Below are positions 35,088 through 44,567 of a stretch of 64,000 nt of DNA, in pieces. Under the pieces are notes generated by a model that saw nothing but the letters and a program-made list of their open reading frames with translations, made no database searches and was not told where the DNA came from. Positions within the stretch are counted from its first letter, which is position 1. Every line of letters begins with the position of its first letter. The position numbers were made by a program, and so were the translations under genes. The stretch comes from CAVOXO01 sp963700425 (GTDB taxonomy: Bacteria; Actinomycetota; Acidimicrobiia; Acidimicrobiales; Microtrichaceae), in contig CAVOXO010000001.1 in assembly GCA_963700425.1 (NCBI GenBank), positions 1,935,352-1,999,351 on the forward strand, given 5' to 3'.

Positions 35088-35697
35088 TCACCAACGATGC
35101 CGGTGGACGACGTCATCGGGTCCACGCCGCGGCCGACCCGCCGACCGTCCCGGCCTCGGCGCGGCGTCGGCCGCGTAGCCGAGCGCCACGACTCCCACGA
35201 GTCGTCGACCGGGCGGCACTCCCAGATGGGTGGCCACCGCCGCCTCGTGATCGAAGAGCCCGAAGAGCAGCGATCCCAGGCCGGCAGCGGTCGCCGCGCT
35301 CGAGGACGGCCATGATCGAGGCACCTGCGTCGACCCACCAGTAGGGAACCGGCCACGCGTCGGCGCCGGTGCCGAGACCACGGGGAGCCTTGTCCTCCTC
35401 GGAGTAGCGCCGCACGTACGCCTGGGGGTCGGTGACCCACACCGCCAGCACCGGGGCGGCCAGAAGCCCCGGCCACCCGAATCGGTCGCGGCGAGGCCCC
35501 TGCGGCAGAGTCACGTCCCAATAGCCCGCCACCGTCTCGGGGGTGTCGAGCACGATCACGTCGAGCGCCTGGGAGAACCCCGCCGACGGCGCCATGGTCG
35601 CGGCGCCGAGAACGTCCTCGAGCAACGGCGGGGGGATCAACCGATCCGAGTAGTCCCGCACGGAGCGACGCGCCGCCAGCGCGGCGTTCACGTCCAT
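35088..35697 (-). CDS. Nitroreductase-family FMN oxidoreductase, frame broken near 35298
   Basis: RRSVRDYSDRLIPPPLLEDVLGAATMAPSAGFSQ is the FMN-binding start of nitroreductases; the protein continues WWVDAGASIMAVLE and, after removal of one C in GAGCGCGG (35294-35301), ATAAGLGSLLFGLFD and GRRLVGVVALGYAAD. Corrected length 202 aa. The substrate is unknown; F420- or FMN-dependent reductases with this layout are common in actinobacteria. Confidence 0.82.
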
Positions 35698-35701
35698 GCG
35701 G

Positions 35702-36367
35702 TCACGCGAAACGGAGCAGGTCCTCCGCCATGATCCACCCGAAGGCGATCAGACAGTCGCCGCGGGCGGGGTCCGCCGAGTCGAACTGGGCGGCGACCTC
35801 GGAATCGATGGTGTCGGGCTTCAGCGACTCGTGGTCGATCCCCAGTTGGACCGATCCGTCGCCGGTGACCACGAAGGTCTTGTCGTTGTACCCCGCCTCG
35901 ACCCCGAAACGCTTCGCAAGACGGCGGCCCCAGGCACGCTCCTCCCCCGACGCCTTGTGGCCCGGTCGGGGGTTGATGTCGGTGAGCGCCTTGCACGCCT
36001 CGAACCCGTCGGCGGCCAGGAGGCGGGACCCGACCAGCACGTCCTCGTCGGGAAACGCCATCAGGGCACGGCGGTAGTTGTCGGCCATCACCGCGTTGAG
36101 GAAGGTGTTGCGACGCGCCGAACGCTTCACGTGGACGAGGCCCAGCAGGACGGCCGGCGTTCCGCCGATCCGTTCGAGCGTCGAGAAGGAGAACCCCCGG
36201 AGGTGATGCCCCTCTCGCACCAGGGTCACCAGCACCCATTCCTCGGCCAGCTTGGACAACAGTCCGGCCTCGTACCGGCCCGACGACTCGGCACAGACGT
36301 CCGCCAACTCCCCGAACTCGGCATCGGTCAACTGCGTGCAGTCCTTGGTGATGACGTCGAGCGCCAT
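35702..36367 (-). CDS. Conserved-looking protein of unknown function
   Basis: A 221-aa soluble protein starting ATG at 36367. Visible stretches are SSGRYEAGLLSKLAEEWVLV, LLGLVHVKRSARRNTFLNAV, DINPRPGHKASGEERAWGRR and FGWIMAEDLLRF. The alternating hydrophobic strands early on and HVKRSARRN are reminiscent of a GNAT-like fold, but no acetyl-CoA motif is clear. It is 4 bp upstream of the nitroreductase gene and so probably cotranscribed. I do not recognise the family. Confidence 0.65.
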   Translation of the reverse strand: MALDVITKDCTQLTDAEFGELADVCAESSGRYEAGLLSKLAEEWVLVTLVREGHHLRGFSFSTLERIGGTPAVLLGLVHVKRSARRNTFLNAVMADNYRRALMAFPDEDVLVGSRLLAADGFEACKALTDINPRPGHKASGEERAWGRRLAKRFGVEAGYNDKTFVVTGDGSVQLGIDHESLKPDTIDSEVAAQFDSADPARGDCLIAFGWIMAEDLLRFA

Positions 36368-36457
36368 GGGGCTCCCCCCGTAGGAAATGTCGGTTTAGGG
36401 CCTCTCCAGTTCAGCGGTCGCGGTCCACTCGACGCAACTCGGCCCCCCGGAGCCCGC

Positions 36458-39400
36458 TCAGAGCACGACCGCGCTCTCCCCAGCAGCACCCTCAACTCGG
36501 CGACGACGCCGCTGTCGAGGTTCACCGTGTACTCGTCGGGCAGGGCGATGACATGGCGGTCACCCACGTGGAGGAACACGTCGGAATCGCCCGGGAAATC
36601 GTCGAGGATCTGCTTCATCTGGTCGATCCGGACGTCGGAGAGCTGGTTCGGCGACACCGCGATCCGCAACGGCGGAGAACCGCCGATGACCGGCTCGAAC
36701 AACTCGAGAGTCCGAACGATGACCTTGGGGGTGTCGTCGCGCCGATCGATACGCGCGTCCACGACCACGACCGCGTCGTCATCGAGAAGATGACCGACCT
36801 CGCTCATGGTCCGGGGGAACACCATGGCCTCGACGGCGCTCTGGAGGTCCTCGAGCACGAACACCGCCATCAGATCACCCTTCTTGGTCCACTTCTTCTG
36901 GAGATTCGAGATGACACCGCCCACCGTGCGGATGGCGCCGTCCTCCATCTCGGCGAGTTCCGACAGGGCGACGTCGGTTCTCTTCTCCAGCAGCTTCTCC
37001 ATGCCCATCAAGGGATGGTCCGAGACGTAGAGCCCGAGCATCTCCTTCTCGAAAGCCAGGCGCTGCTTCTTCGGATAGTCCAGGTCGGGTATGACGACAC
37101 GTTCATCGAAGGCCGAGTCGTCGGCGACGTCGCCGAACAGCGACATCACCCCCATGTCCCTCTCCCTCCGGCGGGCGACGGTCTGATCGACCACCTGCTC
37201 GAACACCGATGCCAGACCCTGGCGTGGGTGACCCAGGCTGTCGAAGGCACCAGCCTTGATGAGCGACTCGATCGTCCGTTTGTTGAGAACGGTGGTGTGC
37301 ACCCGCTCGCAGAAGTCGTAGAAGTCGACGAACGGCCCCCCATCGCTCCGAGCGTCCACGATGAGCTCCACGAGCCCTTCACCGACGTTGCGCACCGCAG
37401 AGAGCCCGAAGATGATCTGCCGTTCGACGACGGCGCCGTCGCCGTCCGTCACGACGCTGGAGGTGAAGTCGGACTCGGAGCGGTTCACGTCGGGGACCGT
37501 CACCTCGATCCCCATGGAGCGGCACTCCGCCAGATAGACCGCCGCCTTCTCGAGCGACGACTTCACGCTGGTCAGCAGGGCCGCGAAGTACTCCGTGGGG
37601 TAGTTCGCCTTCAGGTAGGCGGTGTGATAGGCGACGAGCCCGTAGCCGTAGGAGTGGCTCTTGTTGAACGCGTAGTCGGCGAAGCGCTCGATGATGTCGA
37701 AGAGCGTCGTGCCCAGCTTCTCGCCGTAGCCGGTTCGTTCGACGCCGGCGACGAATCCGGCCCGCTCCTTGGCCATCATCTCCCGGATCTTCTTTCCGCA
37801 GGCCTTGCGGAGGTTGTCGGCTTCGGCGAGGGAGTATCCCGCGAACTTCTGGGCCACCCGCATGACCGACTCCTGATAGATCATCAGGCCGTACGTGTCG
37901 GCGAGAACCTCCTCGGCGTCAGGGTGGAAGTAGTCGACGGGCTTGCGGCCGTTCTTGATGTCCGCGTAGTCGTTGTGCATGTTCACGCCCATGGGCCCCG
38001 GCCGGTAGAGCGCCACGAGGGCGGCCACGTCGTCGAACGAGGACGGGGCCAGGCGCTTGATCAACGCGCGCATGGGTGGGGACTCCAGCTGGAAGACGCC
38101 GATCGTGTCGCCGCGTGACAACAGGTCGAAGGTGGGTCCGTCCTCGAGGTCCACATGATCGATGTCGACCTCGATGCCACGGGTCCGCTGGATGATCTCG
38201 AGGGTGTCGGAGATCACGTCGAGATTGCGCAGTCCGAGGAAGTCCATCTTCAACAGGCCGAGTTCCTCGACTCCGTGCATCTCGTACTGCGTGACGACCG
38301 GCGCCTCCTCGGCCGGCTGGCCCGACTCCGGCTTGCGTTGGATCGGCAGGTACGTGGTCAACGGGTCCTTGGTGATCACCACGGCCGCGGCGTGGATCCC
38401 GTCCTGGCGCCGCAGCCCCTCGAGTCCGCGGGCCACGTCGATCACCGCGGTCACGTCGGGCTCCGCGGCGTACATCTCGCGCAACTCCCCCGCCATCTTG
38501 TAACCGTCCTCGTACTTGGGCATCGGTTCGAGACAGGCGCTGAGGGGCGTGTCACGGCCCATGACCAGCGGGGGCATCGCCTTGGCGATCTTGTCGCCGA
38601 CGATGTAGGGATACCCCAGTACCCGGGCGGCGTCACGAACCGCCGCGCGCGCCTTGATCTGGCTGAACGTGACGATCTGAGCGACGTGGTCGCGGCCATA
38701 GGTCTCCGCCGCGTAGCGGATCATCTCGTCGCGGTAGCGGGAGTCGAAGTCCATGTCGATGTCGGGCATCGACACCCGCGAGGGGTTGAGGAACCGCTCG
38801 AAGAGGAGGTCGTAGCGAATCGGATCGAGGTCGGTGATGCGCAGGCAGTAGGCCACCGCACACCCCGCGGCGGAGCCACGACCCGGTCCCACCCGGATTC
38901 CGGCCTCCCTGGCGTGTCGGATCAGGTCCCAGGTGATGAGGAAGTAGGAACTGAATCCCATGTCGGAGATGACCTTGAGTTCGAATGCCAGGCGCTCGAC
39001 CGCGCTGTCGGGAATGGTCTCTCCCCATCGGGCCTTGGCCCCCTCGAAGGTCAGGTGGCGCAGGTAGTCGCTGTCATCCTCGAAACCCTCCGGCAGGGGA
39101 AAATCGGGCAGCAACGCATCACCGAAGGCGATCTCGACGTTGGCTCTCTCCGCGATCCACAGGGTGTTGTCACAGGCGGACCCGACGTCACCGAACAACC
39201 GACGCATCTCCGCCGCCGACTTCAGATAGTGCTCGTCGCCGGTGAACTTGAACCGGTTCTCGTCGCTCATCAGCGAACCGGTCTGGACGCAGAGCAGCGC
39301 GTCATGAGCGACGGCGTCGGATCGATGCACATAGTGGCTGTCGTTGGTGGCCAGCAGCGGTGCCCCGATGGTCCTGGCGATCTCGAGAAGCTTCGGATTC

Positions 39401-39999
39401 GTCGACTTCTGGTCGGCCAGACCGTGGTCCTGGATCTCGACGAAGAGGTTGTCGCGCCCGAAGATCTCCTGGAGCCGACCGGCCCGCTCCAGGGCGCCCG
39501 CGTCATCTCCGGCCATCAGAGCCTGCAGGACGTGCCCGCCGAGACACCCGGTGGTGGCGATGACCCCGTCGCTGTGCTCCGAGAGCAGATCCCAGTCCAC
39601 TCGGGGCTTGTAGTAGTAGCCCTCGAGGAAGGCGCGGCTCGACAACTGGATCAGGTTCCTGTAGCCGACGTCGTTCTCCGCCAGGAGCGTCAGGTGGTAG
39701 TAGAGCTTCCGTCCACCCTCGGCATCGCCGCCGCTGTCATCGACCCGCCCTCGTCGCGACGGTCGCTCGTCCCGCGAGTCGTGGGCCATGTAGGCCTCGA
39801 AACCGATGATGGGATTGATGTCGACCTCGCGACAGGCCTTGTAGAAGTCCAGGACCCCGTACATGTTCCCGTGGTCGGTGATACCGAGCGCCGGCTGGCC
39901 GTCGGCCGCGGCCGCCGCGACGACGTCGGGGACCCGGGCCGCACCGTCGAGCATCGAGAATTCGGTGTGCTGATGGAGGTGAACGAAGGAATCAGGCAC
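36458..39999 (-). CDS. dnaE: DNA polymerase III alpha subunit
   Basis: DnaE is the replicative polymerase. After correction it has 1180 aa: PHP domain (FVHLHQHTEFSMLDGAAR, ALGITDHGNMYG), palm with catalytic aspartates in MPDIDMDFDSRYRDEM, GPGRGSAAGCAVAY, FNKSHSYGYGLVAYHTAYLKANYPTE, tandem HhH/beta-clamp region and OB domain (VGGVISNLQKKWTKKG). GTG start 39999. The published frame runs past the true end; restoring one base to the run at 36478-36481 gives LLGESAVVL and a TGA at 36458. It follows lspA-rluD at a distance, as in many actinobacteria. Confidence 0.95.
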
Positions 40000-40085
40000 T
40001 CGGGCTTCCCGGGTCGTGTGCGGTGCGGGAAACGAGTCTCGCGCGCGTCCCGGGCCCCGCAGCGCGCCCGCAGCCGGCGAGTCGC

Positions 40086-40571
40086 TCAGATGTAACCCGG
40101 GCCACCTGTCGGTGGGTTGCCGTCGATCCCTCCGGGGCCCGTCGGAAGCTGAGCCCTCATGCCCTCGAGTTGCTGCCGCGCGGCCATCTGTTGGGCGACC
40201 AGGGTCGCCTGGATGCCGTGGAACAACCCCTCGAGCCACCCGACGAGCTGGGCCTTCGCGACCCGCAGCTCGGATTCACTGGGAATCTCGTTGTCCTCGA
40301 AGTCGAGCGACAGGCGATCGAGTTCGGCGCCGAGCTCGGGGGACAGTGCGCCGCGGAGCTCGGTCAGGGAATTCTCGTACACGTCTCGCAACCGGTCGCG
40401 GGCCGCCTCGTCGAGTGACGTGCTCCGCACCTCTTCGAGCAGCTGCTTGACCATTCCGCCGATCCTGATGATCTTCGCCGGAGATTCGACGCCGCCGGTC
40501 TCGTCGGGGCTCGGGTCGGGCGATTCGATCTCGTCGGGTGAGACCACTTCGTGCGGGAAGTCGTTCGACAT
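40086..40571 (-). CDS. bpa: Bacterial proteasome activator (Bpa/PafE homologue)
   Basis: The 161-aa protein closely matches the remembered Mycobacterium tuberculosis Bpa/PafE (Rv3780) sequence: AKIIRIGGMVKQLLEEVR, LDEAARDRLRDVYENS, ELDRLSLDF and the long ELRVAKAQLVGWLEGLFHGI. Bpa forms a 12-subunit ring that opens the 20S proteasome without ATP for unfolded clients. The C-terminus GPGYI resembles the activating GQYL tail (Gly-x-Tyr-hydrophobic). No proteasome or Pup genes are in the window. Confidence 0.92.
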   Translation of the reverse strand: MSNDFPHEVVSPDEIESPDPSPDETGGVESPAKIIRIGGMVKQLLEEVRSTSLDEAARDRLRDVYENSLTELRGALSPELGAELDRLSLDFEDNEIPSESELRVAKAQLVGWLEGLFHGIQATLVAQQMAARQQLEGMRAQLPTGPGGIDGNPPTGGPGYI

Positions 40572-40615
40572 GGGGGCCGAGCCTACAGCGGCCGGCTGGA
40601 GCGGACGGCCGCCCG

Positions 40616-41731
40616 TCAGTCACCGACGGCCACGAGCAGCGGCACCAGCACCTCATCGGGCGTCATCGAACCGTGTCGGCCCACCAGCTTGTAGGGGCCG
40701 CTGTCGGCGGGATCGTCGAAGCTGACCGGCTCCCGGGCCACGAGAGCGACATCGCCGAGACGGGACTGGGCGACGGGGGTCACCTTCGGCCCGAACCAAC
40801 CCTGCGAGATCATCTCGTCCCTGCTGACCACCCACGCGACGTCGGAATGATGAGCCCGGGCCGCCTGGGCCAGCTCGCCCGCGCCACCCGCGACGGCGTG
40901 CAGCCACCGGAACCGCCCCTCGCCGGACTGGTGATCCACGTAGCTCATCACCTCGGGCGCAGGTCGGACGATCGCGTCGCCGACGTCGATGTGTCCGTGA
41001 TCGGCGGTGATGACCAACGCCGCCCGTGGGGGGAGCGCAGCGACGATGTACTCCAAGAGCCGCTCCACGGCGATCAACTCCGCCTGATAGTGCTCGCCCA
41101 GCCCGTACTCGTGGGCCACCTTGTCGACGCCGTCGTAGTAGGCGTAGACGAACGGCTCACCGGTGCGCAGAACTCGCGCGATCTCGATGGCCAGGGTCGA
41201 CGGCATGCGATAGGGCACGATCCGCGCGGTGCGGAGGTGAGCCTGGGTGAATCCCGACCCCTCGAACTCTGCCTTGACCACGATCGGTGGGCGCTGGGAC
41301 TCGAAGCAGTCGACGGGACACACCTCGTGAGGGGGGTACAGGCCCCGGGCGTCACCACGGGGCGTGGACCAGCGAAGGGTGTTGAGCACCTCGCCGTCCA
41401 TCGACATCCGGTATCCCATGATCCCGTGCTCGCCGGGTGGGAGTCCCGTCGCGATCGACGTGAGCGCCGTCGCGGTGGTGGTCGGTGCGACCGTCGTGAT
41501 GGGCATCTGGTCCATCGCTGCAGCCGTGGGCAGGAGCGAGCCGAACCGCTGCAGCTGATTCCACCCGAGACCGTCGAGGACCATCAGACACACCTGGTCG
41601 ACGTCGGCCAACGCAGCCGGCATCCAACCGGGCAGGTCCGCGGGGTCGCCCATGAGGGCGGGAACGAGGTTCGCCGTACACGCGCCCGCGAAGTCGGGAA
41701 GCAGCGGCGTGGGGGGGTCGGTTGGGTGCAC
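40616..41731 (-). CDS. Alkaline-phosphatase-superfamily nucleotide pyrophosphatase/phosphodiesterase
   Basis: A 371-aa soluble protein. CLMVLDGLGWNQL has the first metal Asp, TVAPTTTATALTSIATG the nucleophile Thr, MGYRMSMDGE, YYDGVDKVAHEYG and LVITADHGHIDVG the remaining ligands; this is the type I phosphodiesterase/nucleotide pyrophosphatase set. GTG 41731 chosen because TACCGT lies 8 nt upstream and the sequence fits PTDPPTPLLPDF starts. Substrate unknown. Confidence 0.85.
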   Translation of the reverse strand: MHPTDPPTPLLPDFAGACTANLVPALMGDPADLPGWMPAALADVDQVCLMVLDGLGWNQLQRFGSLLPTAAAMDQMPITTVAPTTTATALTSIATGLPPGEHGIMGYRMSMDGEVLNTLRWSTPRGDARGLYPPHEVCPVDCFESQRPPIVVKAEFEGSGFTQAHLRTARIVPYRMPSTLAIEIARVLRTGEPFVYAYYDGVDKVAHEYGLGEHYQAELIAVERLLEYIVAALPPRAALVITADHGHIDVGDAIVRPAPEVMSYVDHQSGEGRFRWLHAVAGGAGELAQAARAHHSDVAWVVSRDEMISQGWFGPKVTPVAQSRLGDVALVAREPVSFDDPADSGPYKLVGRHGSMTPDEVLVPLLVAVGD

Positions 41732-41739
41732 TTCGTTCA

Positions 41740-41787
41740 ACGGTAGCCCGAGGACACCCCGTTGCGGCTGCCAACCGCGCCTACGAT
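41740..41787. promoter_or_regulatory. Divergent -10 elements for the phosphodiesterase and Rrf2 genes
   Basis: Minus-strand TACCGT (41745-41740) is 8 nt from GTG 41731; plus-strand TACGAT (41782-41787) is 6 nt from GTG 41794. Both genes appear leaderless, and the Rrf2 product is well placed to regulate both. Confidence 0.5.
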
Positions 41788-41793
41788 GAACCC

Positions 41794-42234
41794 GTGAAGG
41801 TGTCGACCAGGGGCGACTACGCCTCCCGAGCCCTGCTGTCGCTGGCCCTCCACCAGTGCGATGGCCCCACCTCGGTGCGCGACATCGCCGAACGCACCGG
41901 GCTACCCCAGCCCTATCTGGAACAGATCCTCCTGGCACTGAAAGGTGCGGGACTCGTCCGGTCGAAGCGCGGCGTGGGCGGCGGGTACGTGCTGGCCCGA
42001 TCGCCCGAGGAGATCACCCTGGCGGAGATCGTCAGCGCCGTCGACGGGCCCATCCAGGCGGGCGACTTCGGACGACCCCACACCAACGGAGCATGCGATC
42101 ACGAAGGGCAGTGCGTGCTGCTGGCGATCTGGGAGGACGTCGGAGAGGCCATGCGGACACTCCTCGGCGGCTACACCCTCGCCCAGTTGGGGGCGATCAC
42201 CACGGGGGCCGCCCCCTGGCCAGGGGTCAACTGA
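41794..42234 (+). CDS. Rrf2-family transcription regulator
   Basis: A 146-aa winged-helix protein beginning MKVSTRGDYASRALL, with SVRDIAERTGLPQPYLEQILLALKGAGLVRSKRGVGGGYVLAR, the Rrf2 DNA-binding region. Cysteines C101 and C107 match the first two cluster ligands of IscR-type regulators, but the third position is Trp, so Fe-S binding would need another ligand. It may sense redox or iron, or be cluster-free. Overlaps the end of convergent rluD by 8 bp. Confidence 0.9.
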   Translation: MKVSTRGDYASRALLSLALHQCDGPTSVRDIAERTGLPQPYLEQILLALKGAGLVRSKRGVGGGYVLARSPEEITLAEIVSAVDGPIQAGDFGRPHTNGACDHEGQCVLLAIWEDVGEAMRTLLGGYTLAQLGAITTGAAPWPGVN

Positions 42235-43141
42235 ATCCGGCGACGGCCTGTTCGAGATCGGCGGGCAGCGGCGAGTCGAACGAGAGGTGTGCCCCGGTGA
42301 TCGGATGGTCGAACGACAGCCGGGTGGCATGCAGGAACGGACGGCCGACACCGACGTCCGGTCGCGGCCCGGCATAGAGAACGTCGCCGACGACCGGGTG
42401 GCCGATGCTCGCCAGGTGAACCCGGATCTGGTGGGTTCGACCGGTCTCGAGGCGGAGGGTCAACCGGGTCATGGGACGAGGGAGGTCGAACGATGCAGCC
42501 ACCTCGTAGTGCGTGCGGGCCCGGCGCCCGCCGGTGGCAACCGTCATTCGGGCGGGATTACGGCGGGATCGCCCGATCGGAGCATCGACGGTGCCCACGA
42601 CCGTGTCGAACGTCCCCCACACCACCGAGTCGTACACCCGCTCGACGTCGTGGTTCGACAGCTTCTGCACGAGATTCTCCGCCGCCGTCGCGTCCAGGGC
42701 GACGACCATCAGTCCCGACGTTCCCCGATCGAGGCGATGGACGATCCCCGGACGTCGCGGATCGCCGACCCCAACCAGTTGGGGGAACCGAGCCAGGAGA
42801 CCGTTGACGAGCGTTCCGTCCTTCACCCCTGCGGCAGGGTGGACCACCAGGCCCGCCGGCTTGTCGACAACGGCAACCGACTCGTCGCTGTAGACGACAT
42901 CGACGTCGATCGACGGGTCGGGAGCGGGTGGTGGCTCGACGACGTTCGGATCGACGAGGACATCGACCCGTTGCCCCTCCAACAGTCGGACCGACGGCTT
43001 CGTGACCGCGGAACCGTCGACGAGGCACTGCCCGTCGGCAACGACCGACGACGCCTCGGACCTGCTGCATCCGGTGAGCATCGAGACGATCCGATCGATC
43101 CGTTCCCCGGCCATGGCGGAGGGGATCTCCTCGGAGATCAC
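42227..43141 (-). CDS. rluD: 23S rRNA pseudouridine synthase (RluD family)
   Basis: The 304-aa protein has an N-terminal S4 RNA-binding domain (ERIDRIVSMLTGCSRSEA) and the RluA/RluD catalytic core with HRLDRGTSGLMV (catalytic Asp), VVHPAAG and ETGRTHQIRVHLASIGHPVVGD. The GTG at 43141 overlaps the lspA stop (GTGA), the usual lspA-rluD pairing. Exact uridine target is inferred from family only. Confidence 0.92.
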   Translation of the reverse strand: MISEEIPSAMAGERIDRIVSMLTGCSRSEASSVVADGQCLVDGSAVTKPSVRLLEGQRVDVLVDPNVVEPPPAPDPSIDVDVVYSDESVAVVDKPAGLVVHPAAGVKDGTLVNGLLARFPQLVGVGDPRRPGIVHRLDRGTSGLMVVALDATAAENLVQKLSNHDVERVYDSVVWGTFDTVVGTVDAPIGRSRRNPARMTVATGGRRARTHYEVAASFDLPRPMTRLTLRLETGRTHQIRVHLASIGHPVVGDVLYAGPRPDVGVGRPFLHATRLSFDHPITGAHLSFDSPLPADLEQAVAGFS

Positions 43142-43674
43142 GACGACGACCGCGACTCCGCGACCCCATCGTCGGACTCGTCGAGGCGCCACATGGCGAT
43201 GGCGAGGACGATTCCGCCGACCACGATGGCGGAATCGGCCACGTTGAAGGTGGGCCAGAACCCCGTGTAGATGAAGTCGACCACCTTGCCCTTCATGATG
43301 CCCGGTGCCGCCTCGTACGACGACCGAACGGCGCGATCGACGATGTTGCCGATGGCCCCGCCCGCGACCACGCCCATGACGACTCTCATCCACGTCGCCG
43401 GCACCGACCGCGCCGTCCACACGAGGAAAGCCACGATGCCGAGGCCCACTGCGGAGATCAGGAGACCCTTGCCCTCTCCCTGACTGAACGCCATGCCGCT
43501 GTTGAAGGCGAGGCGGAATTCGAGAGGCCCGATGAGGGCGATGGGCTCACCATCGCTCAGCGCCGACACCGCCCACGATTTCGACAGCTGGTCCACGACG
43601 ATGACGGCGAGGGCGCCGAGCACCAAGGGGGCGTACCAGCGGATCCAGTCGCGATCGCGTCCCGACATCGTCAC
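43138..43674 (-). CDS. lspA: Lipoprotein signal peptidase
   Basis: LspA cleaves the signal peptide of prolipoproteins in the membrane. The 178-aa protein has four hydrophobic segments, DQLSKSWA, FNSGMAFS and the catalytic aspartates in GNIVDRA and FNVADSAIV. GTG 43674 overlaps the DksA-like stop (GTGA). The window encodes at least three lipoproteins that would be substrates. Confidence 0.94.
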   Translation of the reverse strand: MTMSGRDRDWIRWYAPLVLGALAVIVVDQLSKSWAVSALSDGEPIALIGPLEFRLAFNSGMAFSQGEGKGLLISAVGLGIVAFLVWTARSVPATWMRVVMGVVAGGAIGNIVDRAVRSSYEAAPGIMKGKVVDFIYTGFWPTFNVADSAIVVGGIVLAIAMWRLDESDDGVAESRSSS

Positions 43675-44432
43675 CGGCGGCCGAAGCCGCCGACCTTGTA
43701 CTCGACACGCTCGGTGGCCCAGGGAATGGCGTGGAGTCGCTCCTTGGGAATGGCCAGGCCCGACACCCGACAGATCCCGTAGACGCCGTTCTCGATCCGG
43801 GTGAGAGCGGCGTCGATCTCCTCGACGGCGGCCCGGGCCTGGGCGCTGAGAGCCAGATCGCGCTCTCGTTCGACCGCGAGGGTGTCGCCCTCGCCGGATT
43901 CCTCGTCGAACTGGACGTCGCCCGGTTCGCGATCGGCAGTGAGCGACTCGGCCTCGGCCAACAGGACGTCCGCCTGTCGGGTGTACTGGGCCCGTTCCTC
44001 GGTCAGCATCGCCCTCTGGGCATCGAGGAACTTCTCGTCGTAGGGCGACGACGTCAGCTTCTTGCCGGTCGGCGTAGGGCTGGAGCCCACCAGGCCACCC
44101 GTCCGTCGCACGGTCGAGGCGGCCGGGGCCTGCGTGGCCGCGGCCTTCCTGGCCGGCGCCTTCTTCGCGGCCGACTTTGTCGCGGCAGTCTTCTTCGCGG
44201 CCTTCCTGGCCGGCGCCTTCTTCGCCGCCGACTTCGTCGCGGGGGCCTTCTTCGCGGCCTTCTTGGCCGGCGCCTTCTTCGCCGGCGCCTTCTTCGCGGC
44301 AGTCTTCTTCGCGGCCTTCTTCTCAGGAGCCTTCTTGGCGGCAGTCTTCTTCGCGGCCTTCTTCTCAGGAGCCTTCTTGGCGGCTGACTTCTTGGCTGCC
44401 GGCTTCTTTGCGGCCGATTTCTTCGCTGGCAT
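43671..44432 (-). CDS. TraR/DksA-like protein with histone-H1-like Lys/Ala tail
   Basis: The 253-aa protein has a roughly 110-residue N-terminal tail of AAKKAPAKK-type repeats, then a DksA-like coiled coil (EKFLDAQRAMLTEERAQY, EESGEGDTLAVERERDL, AAVEEIDAALTRIENGVYGIC). The zinc finger is degenerate: only one cysteine (YGICRVSG) remains and IPKERLHAIPWAT ends the fold. The tail should bind DNA like histone H1 or mycobacterial Hlp/HupB. Coupled to lspA. ATG 44432 preferred over GTG 44435. Confidence 0.8.
   Translation of the reverse strand: MPAKKSAAKKPAAKKSAAKKAPEKKAAKKTAAKKAPEKKAAKKTAAKKAPAKKAPAKKAAKKAPATKSAAKKAPARKAAKKTAATKSAAKKAPARKAAATQAPAASTVRRTGGLVGSSPTPTGKKLTSSPYDEKFLDAQRAMLTEERAQYTRQADVLLAEAESLTADREPGDVQFDEESGEGDTLAVERERDLALSAQARAAVEEIDAALTRIENGVYGICRVSGLAIPKERLHAIPWATERVEYKVGGFGRR
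44116..44432 (-). repeat. Repeats encoding the Lys/Ala tail
   Basis: Near-identical short units of GCCAAGAAG, GCGGCGAAG and ACCGCCGCC-like codons, including two copies of APEKKAAKKTAAKK and two of ATKSAAKKAPARKAA, show recent internal duplication. Length may vary between strains. Confidence 0.75.
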
Positions 44433-44567
44433 CACGTCCCCGATCGCGGGTCATTCGAGTCGCGGCAGCATAGACGCGGCCACCGGTGCATCGGGGCACC
44501 TGTCACCGCGCCGCTCGGGCGACCGTCGACGGTCGCGTCGCGGCCGTCGTCCCGGGGCGCCTCACGC

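Noticed and set aside
43731..44387. A Gly/Leu/Arg-rich plus-strand frame with LLRGLLG repeats
   Set aside because: It is the antisense of the Lys/Ala tail of the DksA-like gene.
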